Notes: generated by a model not told the origin, from the sequence alone. A stretch of 64,000 nt of DNA from Opitutia bacterium (GCA_016217545.1 JACRHT010000017.1:744001-808000); one strand, 5' to 3'; counted from the stretch's first letter, positions 48,367 through 57,803 are shown. Numbers and translations are program-made.

Positions 48367-50088
48367 ATGACGGTAGGGCGCGGACTCCGTTCCGCGCCAC
48401 AAGCCCTCGCAGCGGCGCGTCCGTCCGTCTTCCGCCGCCTGTCCTCCGTCCTCCGTCCACTGTCCTCCCTGCTTTGTGCCCTCGCACTCTGCGTGATCTG
48501 GACAGGATGCCGCCGCGACGCACCCGCCTCGACCGAGCAACTGCTCCGCATCAGCCAGCGCAACGAGCCCGCAACGCTCGATCCGCACCTCGCCACGCTG
48601 CCGGACGAATTCTTCCTCATCCGCGCGCTCACCGAAGGCCTCGTCGTCCCCAATCCCGCCGGCGGCCCGCCACTCCCCGGCGTCGCCGAGCGCTGGGCAA
48701 CTTCCGCCGACGGTCTCACGTGGACGTTCCATCTCCGCGCCGACGCGCACTGGTCCAACGGCGATTCCGTCACCGCCGCCGACTTCGTCTACTCCTTCCG
48801 CCGCGCGCTCACGCCCGCCCTCGGCGCGCCGAAAGCCCCGCTCTTCTTTGTGCTGAAGAACGCCGCCGCATTCTACCGCGGCCACATCTCCGAACCCACC
48901 CAGCTCGGCGTCACCGCACCCGACGCGCGCACCGTCGTCCTCACGCTCGAACAACCCACGCCGCACCTCCTCGCGCTCGCCGCCAGCGGCCCGTGGCTGC
49001 CCGTGCATTCCGCCACCGTGGAAAAATTCGGCGGCGCCACCGCGCGCGGCGCGCCGTGGACCGAGCCCGGCCACTACGCCGGCAACGGCCCGTTCATCCT
49101 CGCCGAGTGGCGCAAGGCCCAGCACCTCCTCGTCACACGCAGCCCGCACTACCACGCCGTCGACCGCATCAAACTCACCGGCGTCCGCTACCAAATCTAC
49201 GACAGCGGCGACACCGAGGAGCGCGCCTTTCGCGCCGGCCAAGTCGACCTCACCATGGCGGTGCCGTTCACCAAACTGGATAACTACGCCGCGCCCACGC
49301 TCCGCCGCCAGCCGCTCCACGAGACGCGCTACTTCGCCCTCAACACCACGCGCCCGCCACTCGACGACATCCGCGTTCGCCGCGCCCTCGCCCTCGCGCT
49401 CGATCGCGACGCCATCGTCCGCAACATCCTCCGCGGCGCCCAGCGCCCCGCCCTAAGCTTCATCCCGCCGGGTCTCGGCGGCTACACTGGCGCCGCGCAA
49501 CTCACTCCCGATCCCGCCGCCGCGCGCGCGCTCCTCGCCGAAGCCGGTTTCCCCGGCGGCAAAGGTTTTCCGAAACTCGAACTCGCCGCCTGGAACGTGA
49601 ACCCCGCCATTCTCGAGGCCGCCCAACAAATGTGGCGCCGCGAACTCGGCATCGAGACGTCCATCGTCCAGCGCGAGGGCAAAGTCCACATGGCCGCCGT
49701 CATCGCCGGCGACTTCGCCATCGCGCTCATGCCCGCCATCCCCGACTACGACGACGCGAGCGCGCTCTTCGACGAACTCACCACCGGCGCGCCGGGCAAC
49801 TTCCCGCGCTGGTCCGACGCTCGTTACGACGAACTCGCACGCGACGCTCGCCGCGAAACCGACGCCACTCGTCGCACCGAACTTTACCGCGCCGCCGAGC
49901 AGCGCTTGCTCGACCAGTTGCCCGTCGTGCCGTTCTACTTCAATTCCCAGGACTACCTCGTCGCCCCACACGTCTCCGGCTGGCGCCAAGACGCGCTCTG
50001 GAACCGCTTCTATGAAGAAGTCACCCTTTCGCATGAAAGCCTCCCTCAGCCTGCTCACACTGCTCGCCTGCACGAGCGCGATCGCTGA
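48367..50088 (+). CDS. Second oligopeptide-binding lipoprotein (OppA-like, SBP_bac_5)
   Basis: About 573 residues from the ATG 1 bp after the previous stop. Long leader, then lipobox IWTGC with Cys48. Mature motifs are those of family 5: RNEPATLDPHLATLPDEFFL, GVAERWATSADGLTWTFHLR, NTTRPPLDDIRVRRALALAL, LPVVPFYFNSQDYLV. It is paralogous to the upstream gene (same signature order) but well diverged, so the two may bind different peptides. Its leader is also built from repeat DNA: a REP hairpin (48377-48398) encodes residues 4-11 and eight heptads (48422-48477) encode residues 19-37. The 3' end overlaps the M28 peptidase gene by 56 or 77 bases, and the last 19 residues look like a run-on beyond the family's usual end. 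Confidence 0.87.
   Translation: MTVGRGLRSAPQALAAARPSVFRRLSSVLRPLSSLLCALALCVIWTGCRRDAPASTEQLLRISQRNEPATLDPHLATLPDEFFLIRALTEGLVVPNPAGGPPLPGVAERWATSADGLTWTFHLRADAHWSNGDSVTAADFVYSFRRALTPALGAPKAPLFFVLKNAAAFYRGHISEPTQLGVTAPDARTVVLTLEQPTPHLLALAASGPWLPVHSATVEKFGGATARGAPWTEPGHYAGNGPFILAEWRKAQHLLVTRSPHYHAVDRIKLTGVRYQIYDSGDTEERAFRAGQVDLTMAVPFTKLDNYAAPTLRRQPLHETRYFALNTTRPPLDDIRVRRALALALDRDAIVRNILRGAQRPALSFIPPGLGGYTGAAQLTPDPAAARALLAEAGFPGGKGFPKLELAAWNVNPAILEAAQQMWRRELGIETSIVQREGKVHMAAVIAGDFAIALMPAIPDYDDASALFDELTTGAPGNFPRWSDARYDELARDARRETDATRRTELYRAAEQRLLDQLPVVPFYFNSQDYLVAPHVSGWRQDALWNRFYEEVTLSHESLPQPAHTARLHERDR
48377..48398. repeat. REP-like hairpin in the leader of the second binding-protein gene
   Basis: GGCGCGGA-CTCCGT-TCCGCGCC is a perfect 8-bp stem with a 6-base loop, preceded by GTAG. 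It lies just after the start codon and is translated. Confidence 0.65.
48422..48477 (+). repeat. Heptanucleotide repeat (CCTCCGT type) x8 encoding a signal-peptide core
   Basis: Eight in-phase units with consensus CCTCCGT: CGTCCGT, CTTCCGC, CGCCTGT, CCTCCGT, CCTCCGT, CCACTGT, CCTCCCT, GCTTTGT. They encode PSVFRRLSSVLRPLSSLLC ahead of the lipobox. Confidence 0.85.
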
Positions 50089-51709
50089 AGTCCCCACGCC
50101 TTCCGCCGCCCGCATCCTCGAGCGCACCAAGGTGCTCGCCTCCGACGAATTCGAAGGCCGCGCCCCCGGCACGCCGGGCGAGGACAAGACCGTCGCCTAC
50201 CTCATCAGCGAGTTTCAAAAACTCGGCCTGCAACCCGGCAACCCCGATGGCACGTTCGTCCAAAACGTCGTCACCACCGGCCTCACGTCGCAATCCGCGC
50301 TCACGTTCTCCTTCGGCGCTTCCGCCAAGCAATCGCTCACGCCGCAAGTCGGCCTCGACTTCATCGCGCTCTCGCGCCGCCGCCAGCCGCAGGTCGAGCT
50401 GAAGGACAGCGAAGTCGTCTTCGTCGGCTACGGCATCACCGCGCCCGAATTCGGCTGGGACGATTTCAAGGACGTCGACGTGCGCGGCAAGATCGTCGTG
50501 ATGCTCATCAACGACCCGCCGATCACCGACGCGAAAACCGGCCAGCTCGACGACACGATCTTCGGCGGCAAGGCGATGACCTACTACGGCCGCTGGACCT
50601 ACAAATTCGAGAGCGCCTCCGCGCGCGGTGCCGCCGCCGTCTTCATCGTGCACGAGACCGGTCCGGCCGGTTATCCGTTCGCCGTCATCGCCGCCGGCTC
50701 GGGACGCGAGACGTTCGACGTCGGCTCCGAGGCGGCGAGCCAGCAGCGCGTCGCCGTCGAAGGCTGGATCACGCTCGACACCGCGCGCCGGCTCTTCGCC
50801 GCCGCCGGCCACGACTACGCCGCGCTGAAAGCCGCCGCCGCGCGCCGCGACTTCCGCCCGGTGTCGCTCGGCGCCCGCGCCCACGTCGCCGTCGCGAACA
50901 AGGTCCGCAGCGTCACCTCGCGCAACGTCATCGCGCTCCTGCCCGGTTCCGATCCCAAGTTGCGCGACGAATTCGTCGTCTATTCCGCGCACTGGGACGC
51001 CTATGGCCGCAACCCCGCGCTCACCGGCGACCAGATCCTCAACGGCGCCGCCGACAACGCCATCTCCGTCGCCATGATGCTCGAGATCGCGCAAGTCACC
51101 GCCGCGCTGCCCGCCGCCGAGCGCCCGCGTCGTTCGCTGTTGTTCTTCTCGCCGACTTACGAAGAAAAAGGCATCCTCGGCTCGCAATTCTACGCGCGCA
51201 ACCCGCTCCACCCGCTCGCGCGCACCGTCGCCAACCTCAACATCGAGCCGCTGGACGCGAACCTCGCCTATGGCCCGACGCGCGATCTGGAGATCGTCGG
51301 CCGCAATCCGTCTACACTCGACGACTACGCCGCCGCCATCGCCCGCGAGCAAGGCCGCGTGCTGCGTCCCGACTCCGAGCCGGAGAAAGGTTACTATTAC
51401 CGCAGCGATCACTTCGAGTTCGCGAAGGTCGGCGTGCCGGCTTTCTTCGTGCGCTCCGGCGTCGATCTCCTCGACGCGCCCGCCGGCACCGGCGAGAAAC
51501 TGCGCCTCTCGTATCTCGTGAACGATTACCACAAGGTCTCCGACGAAGTCCGCCCCGACTGGACCTGCGGCGGCGCCGCGGCCGACGCGAAGTTCCTCCT
51601 CGCCCTCGGCCTCCGCGTCGCCAACGCCGACACCATCCCCGAATGGAAACCTGGCACCGAGTTCAAAGCCGTCCGCGATGCCTCACTCCGGACCGCGGCC
51701 AAGCCGTGA
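50033..51709 (+). CDS. M28-family metallopeptidase with PA domain, copy 1
   Basis: About 558 residues from the ATG at 50033, which gives a compact signal peptide (MKASLSLLTLLACTSAIAE); an ATG at 50012 adds seven residues. Both overlap the end of the preceding gene. After RILERTKVLASDEFEGRAPG comes a PA-type insert (EVVFVGYGITAPEFGWDDFK), then the M28 zinc-peptidase domain: SAHWDAYGR, NGAADNAISVAMMLEIA, SPTYEEKGILGS and YRSDHFEFAKVGVPAFF. Compared with copy 2, HWDHLG has become HWDAYG, the ADNAAG turn is ADNAIS, and the metal-ligand NID is NIE (Glu codon 51244-51246). It may have altered specificity. It should trim peptides in the periplasm next to the peptide-binding proteins. Confidence 0.87.
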   Translation: MKASLSLLTLLACTSAIAEVPTPSAARILERTKVLASDEFEGRAPGTPGEDKTVAYLISEFQKLGLQPGNPDGTFVQNVVTTGLTSQSALTFSFGASAKQSLTPQVGLDFIALSRRRQPQVELKDSEVVFVGYGITAPEFGWDDFKDVDVRGKIVVMLINDPPITDAKTGQLDDTIFGGKAMTYYGRWTYKFESASARGAAAVFIVHETGPAGYPFAVIAAGSGRETFDVGSEAASQQRVAVEGWITLDTARRLFAAAGHDYAALKAAAARRDFRPVSLGARAHVAVANKVRSVTSRNVIALLPGSDPKLRDEFVVYSAHWDAYGRNPALTGDQILNGAADNAISVAMMLEIAQVTAALPAAERPRRSLLFFSPTYEEKGILGSQFYARNPLHPLARTVANLNIEPLDANLAYGPTRDLEIVGRNPSTLDDYAAAIAREQGRVLRPDSEPEKGYYYRSDHFEFAKVGVPAFFVRSGVDLLDAPAGTGEKLRLSYLVNDYHKVSDEVRPDWTCGGAAADAKFLLALGLRVANADTIPEWKPGTEFKAVRDASLRTAAKP

Positions 51710-51744
51710 TCCCGTTCCCGCTTTTTCTCACACACAACCTAACC

Positions 51745-53427
51745 ATGTCACCTCACCGCCCCGCCGCCTGTATCCTCGGCGCGCTGCTCGCCACCGCGAG
51801 CGCGTTCGCCGAACTTCCTCCGCTTCCCCACGCCGCCTCCGCCGCGCGCATCCTCGAGCGCACGAAGGTTCTCGCCTCCGATGAATTCGAAGGCCGCGCG
51901 CCCGGCACGCCCGGTGAGGACAAGACCGTCGCCTACCTCGTTGGCGAGTTTCAGAAAATGGGCCTCCAGCCCGGCAACCCCGAGGGCGGCTTCCTGCAAA
52001 ACGCGCCGCTCGTCGGCATCACCTCCGCCCCCACGCTTTCGTTCAACCGCGACGGCGTCACGCTCACGATGGAAAACATCAACGACTTCGTCGGCCCGTC
52101 GTCGCGCATCGAGCCGCGCGTCGAAGCGAAGGACACCGACGTGGTCTTCGTCGGCTACGGCATTGTCGCGCCGGAGTTCGGCTGGGATGACTACAAGGGC
52201 GTCGACGTGCGCGGCAAAACCGTCGTCATGCTCATCAATGACCCGCCCGTCCTCGACCCGAAGACCGGCGGGCTCGACCCGAAGGTTTTCGGCGGCAAAG
52301 CCATGACCTACTACGGCCGCTGGACCTACAAATACGAGATCGCCGCCGCCAAAGGCGCGACCGCGTGCCTCATCGTCCACGAGACTGGGCCGGCCGCGTA
52401 TCCCTTCGCCGTCGTCACCGGCAGCCGCGCGCGTGAGAACTTCGAGATCAGCGCGCTCGACAAGAACGCCGGCCACGTCGCGATGGAAGGCTGGCTCACG
52501 CTCGACGCGGCGCGCCGGCTCTTCGCCTCGTGCGGCAAGGACTACGACGCCGCGAAGAAAGCCGCCGCGACCCGCGACTTCACGCCAATGCCGCTCGGCA
52601 CCAAGGCGTCGTTCGTCGTCGAGAACCAGCTCCGCAACGTCGCTTCGCGCAACGTCGTCGCGATGATCCCCGGGGCCGATCCGAAGCTGAAGGACGAGTT
52701 CGTCATCTACACCGCGCACTGGGATCACCTCGGCCGCGAACCGAAGCTCGTCGGCGACCAGATCTTCAACGGCGCCGCGGACAACGCCGCCGGTTGCGCC
52801 GTGCTGCTCGAGATCGCCGAGATCATGTCGAAGCTCCCGGCCGACCAGCGCCCGAAGCGCAGCATCCTTTTCCTCTCCGTCACCGCCGAGGAAAAAGGCC
52901 TGCTCGGCTCCCGCTACTACGCCGAGAATCCGCTCTACCCGCTCAACAAAACCGTCGCGAACATCAACATCGACGGCGCGAATCCCTTCAACCCGACGAG
53001 CGACATGACCACGATCGGCTTCGGCGCCTCGACCATCGACGACATCGGCATCGCCGTCGCCAAGGAGATGGGTCGCACCATGGGCCCCGAGGCGCACCCG
53101 GAATTCGGCTCCTACTACCGCAGCGACCACTTCGAATTCGCGAAGGTCGGCGTGCCTTCCTACTACCCGAAGAACGGCCGCAAGTATATCGGCCAGGACG
53201 AGGACTTCGCCGAGAAGCAGGTGAAGGACTACGTCGCCAACCGCTACCACAAGGTCACCGACGAAGTGCAGCCTGACTGGACCTTCGAGGGCGCGGCGCA
53301 GGACACCGCGTTCCTCGTCGAAGTCGGCCTCCGCATCGCCAACGGCGACACCTGGCCGCAATGGCGCGCCGGCAACGAGTTCAAGCCCAAGCGCGACGCG
53401 ATGATGCGGGAAAAGGCTCGCGACTAG
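51745..53427 (+). CDS. M28-family metallopeptidase with PA domain, copy 2
   Basis: A 560-residue protein from the ATG at 51745, with a signal peptide cleaved near ASAFAEL. The same domain order as copy 1, with long identical stretches (ARILERTKVLASDEFEGRAP, GTPGEDKTVAYL), which points to tandem duplication. The M28 active site is canonical: TAHWDHLGR (first zinc His and catalytic Asp), NGAADNAAGCAVLLEIA (bridging Asp), SVTAEEKGLLGSRYYA (catalytic Glu and zinc Glu), NINIDGANPF (Asp ligand) and YRSDHFEFAKVGVPSYY (last His). Known relatives are aminopeptidases or carboxypeptidases. It follows copy 1 after 35 bp. Downstream begins a 107-bp REP unit. Confidence 0.9.
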   Translation: MSPHRPAACILGALLATASAFAELPPLPHAASAARILERTKVLASDEFEGRAPGTPGEDKTVAYLVGEFQKMGLQPGNPEGGFLQNAPLVGITSAPTLSFNRDGVTLTMENINDFVGPSSRIEPRVEAKDTDVVFVGYGIVAPEFGWDDYKGVDVRGKTVVMLINDPPVLDPKTGGLDPKVFGGKAMTYYGRWTYKYEIAAAKGATACLIVHETGPAAYPFAVVTGSRARENFEISALDKNAGHVAMEGWLTLDAARRLFASCGKDYDAAKKAAATRDFTPMPLGTKASFVVENQLRNVASRNVVAMIPGADPKLKDEFVIYTAHWDHLGREPKLVGDQIFNGAADNAAGCAVLLEIAEIMSKLPADQRPKRSILFLSVTAEEKGLLGSRYYAENPLYPLNKTVANINIDGANPFNPTSDMTTIGFGASTIDDIGIAVAKEMGRTMGPEAHPEFGSYYRSDHFEFAKVGVPSYYPKNGRKYIGQDEDFAEKQVKDYVANRYHKVTDEVQPDWTFEGAAQDTAFLVEVGLRIANGDTWPQWRAGNEFKPKRDAMMREKARD

Positions 53428-53438
53428 CATCGCCCCGA

Positions 53439-53545
53439 GGTGGTCGCCGATGTCCCCATCGGCGACAGGCGTCGGTCTGGAAACCGACGCCCACCCGTTT
53501 GCAGTTTGCCGCAAGGTGGTCGCCGGTTTCCATACCGGCGACGGC
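53439..53545 (+). repeat. 107-bp triple-hairpin REP unit, left copy
   Basis: Three palindromes: GTCGCCGATG-TCCC-CATCGGCGAC, GCGTCGGT/ACCGACGC, and GTCGCCGGT/ACCGGCGAC. A directly repeated copy with only four differences lies at 54059-54165 on the other side of the RAYT gene. Both units lie outside the coding sequence. Confidence 0.9.
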
Positions 53546-53564
53546 GGGGCCACGCCGACGTCCG

Positions 53565-54044
53565 ATGCCCCGCGACTCAACCCGGCGCCTACACCACAAG
53601 ACTCCCACCTGGGTGAAAACAGGCGCGATATTTCACCTCCGAATTCGCGCGAGCCGAGAGAACCGGCATCCGTTGACGGATCCGGCCATCGCGCGCGGTC
53701 TGTTGGCCTCCGTGAATTTCTACCACCAGCGGGCATCTTGGTTTTGCCACCTGATGGTGCTCATGCCCGACCATCTGCACGCGCTCATCAGCTTTCCGCC
53801 TGATTCGGAAATGCGATTCACTGTTGGTCGTTGGAAGGCGTGGCAAACGCGGACACTGAAGGTCGCCTGGCAAGACAACTACTTCGATCACCGGATCCGC
53901 AACGACGCCGAGTTCGAACTGAAAGCCGCTTACATTCGCAACAATCCCGTCGCGCGAGCCCTCTGTGCCCGCCCAGACGATTGGCCGTGGGTCATTGATG
54001 CCGCCGCGCTCGAGGCGCCATCAGCGACGCCAGCGCCCAACTAA
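53565..54044 (+). CDS. REP-associated tyrosine transposase (RAYT), second lineage
   Basis: A 159-residue Y1/HUH protein from the ATG at 53565. KTGAIFHLRIRASRENRHPL is strand 1, VLMPDHLHALISF holds the HUH pair, WQDNYFDHRIRNDAEF the following strand, and the catalytic Tyr is in ELKAAYIRNNPVARALC. It ends DDWPWVIDAAALEAP. It belongs to the same family as the protein at 37158 but shares little sequence outside the motifs. It is flanked by two 107-bp direct repeats of three REP hairpins, 20 bp before its start and 14 bp after its stop, a textbook RAYT plus cognate-REP arrangement. It splits the peptide-utilisation island between the peptidases and the transporters. Confidence 0.9.
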   Translation: MPRDSTRRLHHKTPTWVKTGAIFHLRIRASRENRHPLTDPAIARGLLASVNFYHQRASWFCHLMVLMPDHLHALISFPPDSEMRFTVGRWKAWQTRTLKVAWQDNYFDHRIRNDAEFELKAAYIRNNPVARALCARPDDWPWVIDAAALEAPSATPAPN

Positions 54045-54058
54045 CCGGGCCAGCACGG

Positions 54059-54165
54059 GGTGGTCGCCGATGTCCCCATTGGCGACCGGCGTCGGTCTGG
54101 AAACCGACGCCCACCCGTTCGCAGTTTGCCGCAAGGTGGTCGCCGGTTTCCACACCGGCGACGGC
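54059..54165 (+). repeat. 107-bp triple-hairpin REP unit, right copy
   Basis: Nearly identical to 53439-53545 (four base differences; one breaks a pair in the first stem). It starts 14 bp after the RAYT stop. The near identity of both units suggests recent movement or gene conversion. Confidence 0.9.
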
Positions 54166-54230
54166 AGACCGACATCGGCAACCAAGAGCCTGACTCAACC
54201 CGGCGCCCACTCAATCACGTCAATCCGCGC

Positions 54231-55697
54231 TCAACTCTCCCGCCCGGCCTCGCGCACCCGGATCACGTTGCGCAGCGCGATCAGGCCCACCGGCGCGATG
54301 GTGGCGGTGAGCGCCACGAACAGCCACATGGTCTCCGGTTGGCGCTCGCCGACAGCCGGACAATATCGCGCGAGCAGCACGCCGGAGAAAGTTCCGATGA
54401 AGAGTTTCGCGAGCAGCAGCGGAATGTAGGACAGCGCTCCGTAGGACGCCTCCTGGCCCGCGGGCGCGATGGAAGAGGCGTATTCATACACGCGCGGCGA
54501 GTAGAACGCCTCGCCGATCGACAGCACGATGACGTAGAGCGCGACCATCACATAGTAGGGATGGATGCCGCCCTTCACGCCCAGATAGCTGTGGCCGAGC
54601 CATTGACCGGCCGCGCTGTCCGCCAGCGGCTGAAACCACGCGGGCGGCATGGCCATCACGAACACCGATGCCGCCGAGATGAACCCGCCGACCGTCACCA
54701 CGCTGTAGGCCGGAAACCGCTGCGTGAGCGCGCCCACGATCGGCGTGAGCAAGACGACGATCAGCGCGTTGATCGCCCAGAGTCTCCCGACCGGCGCGCC
54801 GTCGCCGAGCACGCGGATGCCGAACTCGGGAAACACGTAATACATCTGCATGAAGATCAGTTTCAGGAACGCTATCAGCACCAGGAACGCGATCAACCGG
54901 TAGAAGCCCGATTGGCGGAAAAGATCGCGGAAGATCCGCACGGTTTCCCTCAAGCTGCCGGCGACGGATTCCGAAAATTCTTCCAGCATGTTCCCCGATG
55001 CCACTTTGGGCGGCGGGGGCACGATCTTCACTCCGTCGTCCGTGACTTCGACGCCACGCCGCATCAGCCACACCAGCGGCAGCATCAGCACTTCGAGACC
55101 GAAGCTCACCAAGAACAACGTGCGATAAGTCGTCAGCGTGGTGCCGAGAACCGGCAGCGTCAGATGACCGTTCTCGCCCAACCCCTGCCGCACCTCGTCG
55201 AACAGGATCGAAGCGATGAACGAGCCGGCGTTGACCATCATGTAGGCGCCGGAAAACGAGATCGAACGTTGCGCCGTGGTGGAGAATTTGCGGGTGGCGG
55301 CGACCAACACCGGCGTGCCCAGCGCTTCGCCGATGGCGAGGGGGAACATGCCCAAGCCGATGGCGATCCACGGCGTCGGTGCGAACACCATCACCGCCCG
55401 TCCGACGATGCAGATCCAGATGCCGAGGAAGAAAGATTTCCGCAGTCCAATCGCGTCCGTCAGCGCGCCAACCAGCAGAGTGCTTCCGGTCATGACGATC
55501 GACCACACGCCCACGAGGCCGAGCGCCTGCTGGTCGGAGTAACCGAACTCCGTCGAGAGCCAGCGCTTGAGCGTCAGGTTGGTGACGGTGTAGGCCGCGA
55601 AGTTCAGCAGCTTGACGCCGAAGGTCAGCCACAACTCGCGCGATGCGCCGTTCAGCACGGTGAATTTGCCGACGAAATTGGCTACGGGCGATGACAC
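54231..55697 (-). CDS. MFS transporter, possibly POT-like peptide transporter
   Basis: About 488 residues from a GTG at 55697-55695; the open frame runs on to 56621 only as a shadow of the permease gene. Around 12-14 hydrophobic segments are visible, with a large cytoplasmic loop near the middle (PPPPKVASGNMLEEFSESV). Motifs such as DAIGLRKSFFLGIW after segment 2 and FSGAYMMVNAGSFIASILFDE in segment 5 resemble the proton-dependent oligopeptide (POT/PTR) branch (YxxxNxGS), although the classical ExxER motif is not found. It lies between peptidase and peptide-permease genes, which supports peptide uptake. Its direction is opposite to both, and it is divergent from the OppB gene. Confidence 0.75.
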   Translation of the reverse strand: MSSPVANFVGKFTVLNGASRELWLTFGVKLLNFAAYTVTNLTLKRWLSTEFGYSDQQALGLVGVWSIVMTGSTLLVGALTDAIGLRKSFFLGIWICIVGRAVMVFAPTPWIAIGLGMFPLAIGEALGTPVLVAATRKFSTTAQRSISFSGAYMMVNAGSFIASILFDEVRQGLGENGHLTLPVLGTTLTTYRTLFLVSFGLEVLMLPLVWLMRRGVEVTDDGVKIVPPPPKVASGNMLEEFSESVAGSLRETVRIFRDLFRQSGFYRLIAFLVLIAFLKLIFMQMYYVFPEFGIRVLGDGAPVGRLWAINALIVVLLTPIVGALTQRFPAYSVVTVGGFISAASVFVMAMPPAWFQPLADSAAGQWLGHSYLGVKGGIHPYYVMVALYVIVLSIGEAFYSPRVYEYASSIAPAGQEASYGALSYIPLLLAKLFIGTFSGVLLARYCPAVGERQPETMWLFVALTATIAPVGLIALRNVIRVREAGRES

Positions 55698-55814
55698 GGC
55701 GTGGAGGGGTTGCTCATCATCAGGGCTGCGATACCAGCGCGGTTCGCGGACGAAAGAAAGCAGTATCCGCCGCCGGACGGGAAGCTCCAAACCACCATGG
55801 CGGGCCGTTTCCGT

Positions 55815-55856
55815 CTGGCCTCCGTCCTCCGTCCTCTGTCCTCTTTCACCCGTCCT
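55815..55856 (+). repeat. Heptanucleotide repeat (CCGTCCT type) upstream of the OppB gene
   Basis: In-phase units CTGGCCT, CCGTCCT, CCGTCCT, CTGTCCT, CTTTCAC, CCGTCCT end 7 bp before the OppB ATG at 55863. It is the same family as at 46766 and 48422, but here it is untranslated unless an upstream start is used. Confidence 0.8.
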
Positions 55857-55862
55857 CCGACC

Positions 55863-56780
<918 letters not shown>

Positions 56781-56788
56781 GCATGTTC

Positions 56789-56857
56789 ACCACGAAACAC
56801 ACGAAAGACACGAAAGAGCTTCCGAGCGCGGCAGCCCCCTTTCGTGTGTTTAGTGGT
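56789..56857. repeat. CACGAA-type inverted repeat between OppB and OppC genes
   Basis: ACCACGAAACACACGAAAG (56789-56807) and CTTTCGTGTGTTTAGTGGT (56839-56857) are complementary over 19 bases with one mismatch; the loop is 31 bases. A T5 run follows on the plus strand. The same CACGAA theme recurs at 63752-63819. It could attenuate the transcript between the two permease genes. Confidence 0.7.
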
Positions 56858-56903
56858 TTTTCCTCTTCCGTGTTTTCCGCGTATTCCGTGGGCACCTAAC
56901 TCC

Positions 56904-57803
56904 GTGGCGCTTCCCCTCACCTCCTCCGCTCAGCCCGCCGCCGCTCCCGAGGAAGCCGGCCACTCGTTGGGCGCGGACGCCTGGCACCGGCTCAAAAAGA
57001 ACAAGCTCGCGGTCTTCGGCGGCGTGACGCTGCTCGTCCTGAGCACGCTCTGCCTGCTCGCGCCTCTCTTCTTCAATCTGTCTTACCAAGACCAGAACCT
57101 CGACCTCGGCGCCACGCCACCGTCCGGCGCACACTGGCTCGGCACCGACACGCTCGGCCGCGATCTGCTCGTGCGCATGCTCTACGGCGGCCGCATCTCG
57201 CTCGGCGTGGGCCTGAGCGCGACGTTCGTGGCGCTCACCATCGGCGTGCTCTACGGCGCAGCCGCCGGCTATCACGGCGGCAAGGTCGACGCGGTGCTCA
57301 TGCGCATCGTCGACATCCTCTACGCCCTGCCGTTCACGATTTTCGTGATCCTGCTCATGGTAATCTTCGGCCGGAACATCATCCTGCTCTTCGTCGCGAT
57401 CGGTGCCGTCGAGTGGTTGACGATGGCACGCATCGTCCGCGGTCAGGTCATGGCGTTGAAGAAAATGGAATTCATCGAAGCCGCCCGCTCGCTCGGCTAC
57501 AGCAATCGCCGCATCGTCCTCCGCCACCTGATCCCGAACATCCTCGGCCCGATCATCGTCTACACGACGCTCACCATTCCCGCCGTGATGTTGCTCGAAG
57601 CCTTCCTCAGCTTCCTCGGCCTCGGCGTCCAGCCGCCCATGAGTTCGTGGGGCACGCTGATCAAGGACGGCGCGGAGAAAATGGAGGAATACTGGTGGCT
57701 CCTCGTGTTCCCTGGCGGCGTGTTTTCGCTCACGCTTTTCTCGCTCAACTTCCTCGGCGACGGCCTGCGCGACGCGCTGGACGTCCGCGCGGCGAAGGAC
57801 TAA
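56904..57803 (+). CDS. Oligopeptide/dipeptide ABC transporter permease (OppC/DppC type)
   Basis: About 299 residues from a GTG at 56904. DAWHRLKKNKLAVFGGVTLL is the OppC N-terminal cytoplasmic motif before segment 1. GAHWLGTDTLGRDLLVRMLY is the conserved periplasmic loop motif, EFIEAARSLGYSNRRIVLRHLIPN the ATPase-coupling motif, and LEAFLSFLGLGVQPPMSSWG plus FLGDGLRDALD the family ending. It completes a permease pair with the upstream OppB-type gene and is followed 18 bp later by an MsbA-type exporter gene rather than by OppD/F. Confidence 0.93.
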   Translation: MALPLTSSAQPAAAPEEAGHSLGADAWHRLKKNKLAVFGGVTLLVLSTLCLLAPLFFNLSYQDQNLDLGATPPSGAHWLGTDTLGRDLLVRMLYGGRISLGVGLSATFVALTIGVLYGAAAGYHGGKVDAVLMRIVDILYALPFTIFVILLMVIFGRNIILLFVAIGAVEWLTMARIVRGQVMALKKMEFIEAARSLGYSNRRIVLRHLIPNILGPIIVYTTLTIPAVMLLEAFLSFLGLGVQPPMSSWGTLIKDGAEKMEEYWWLLVFPGGVFSLTLFSLNFLGDGLRDALDVRAAKD

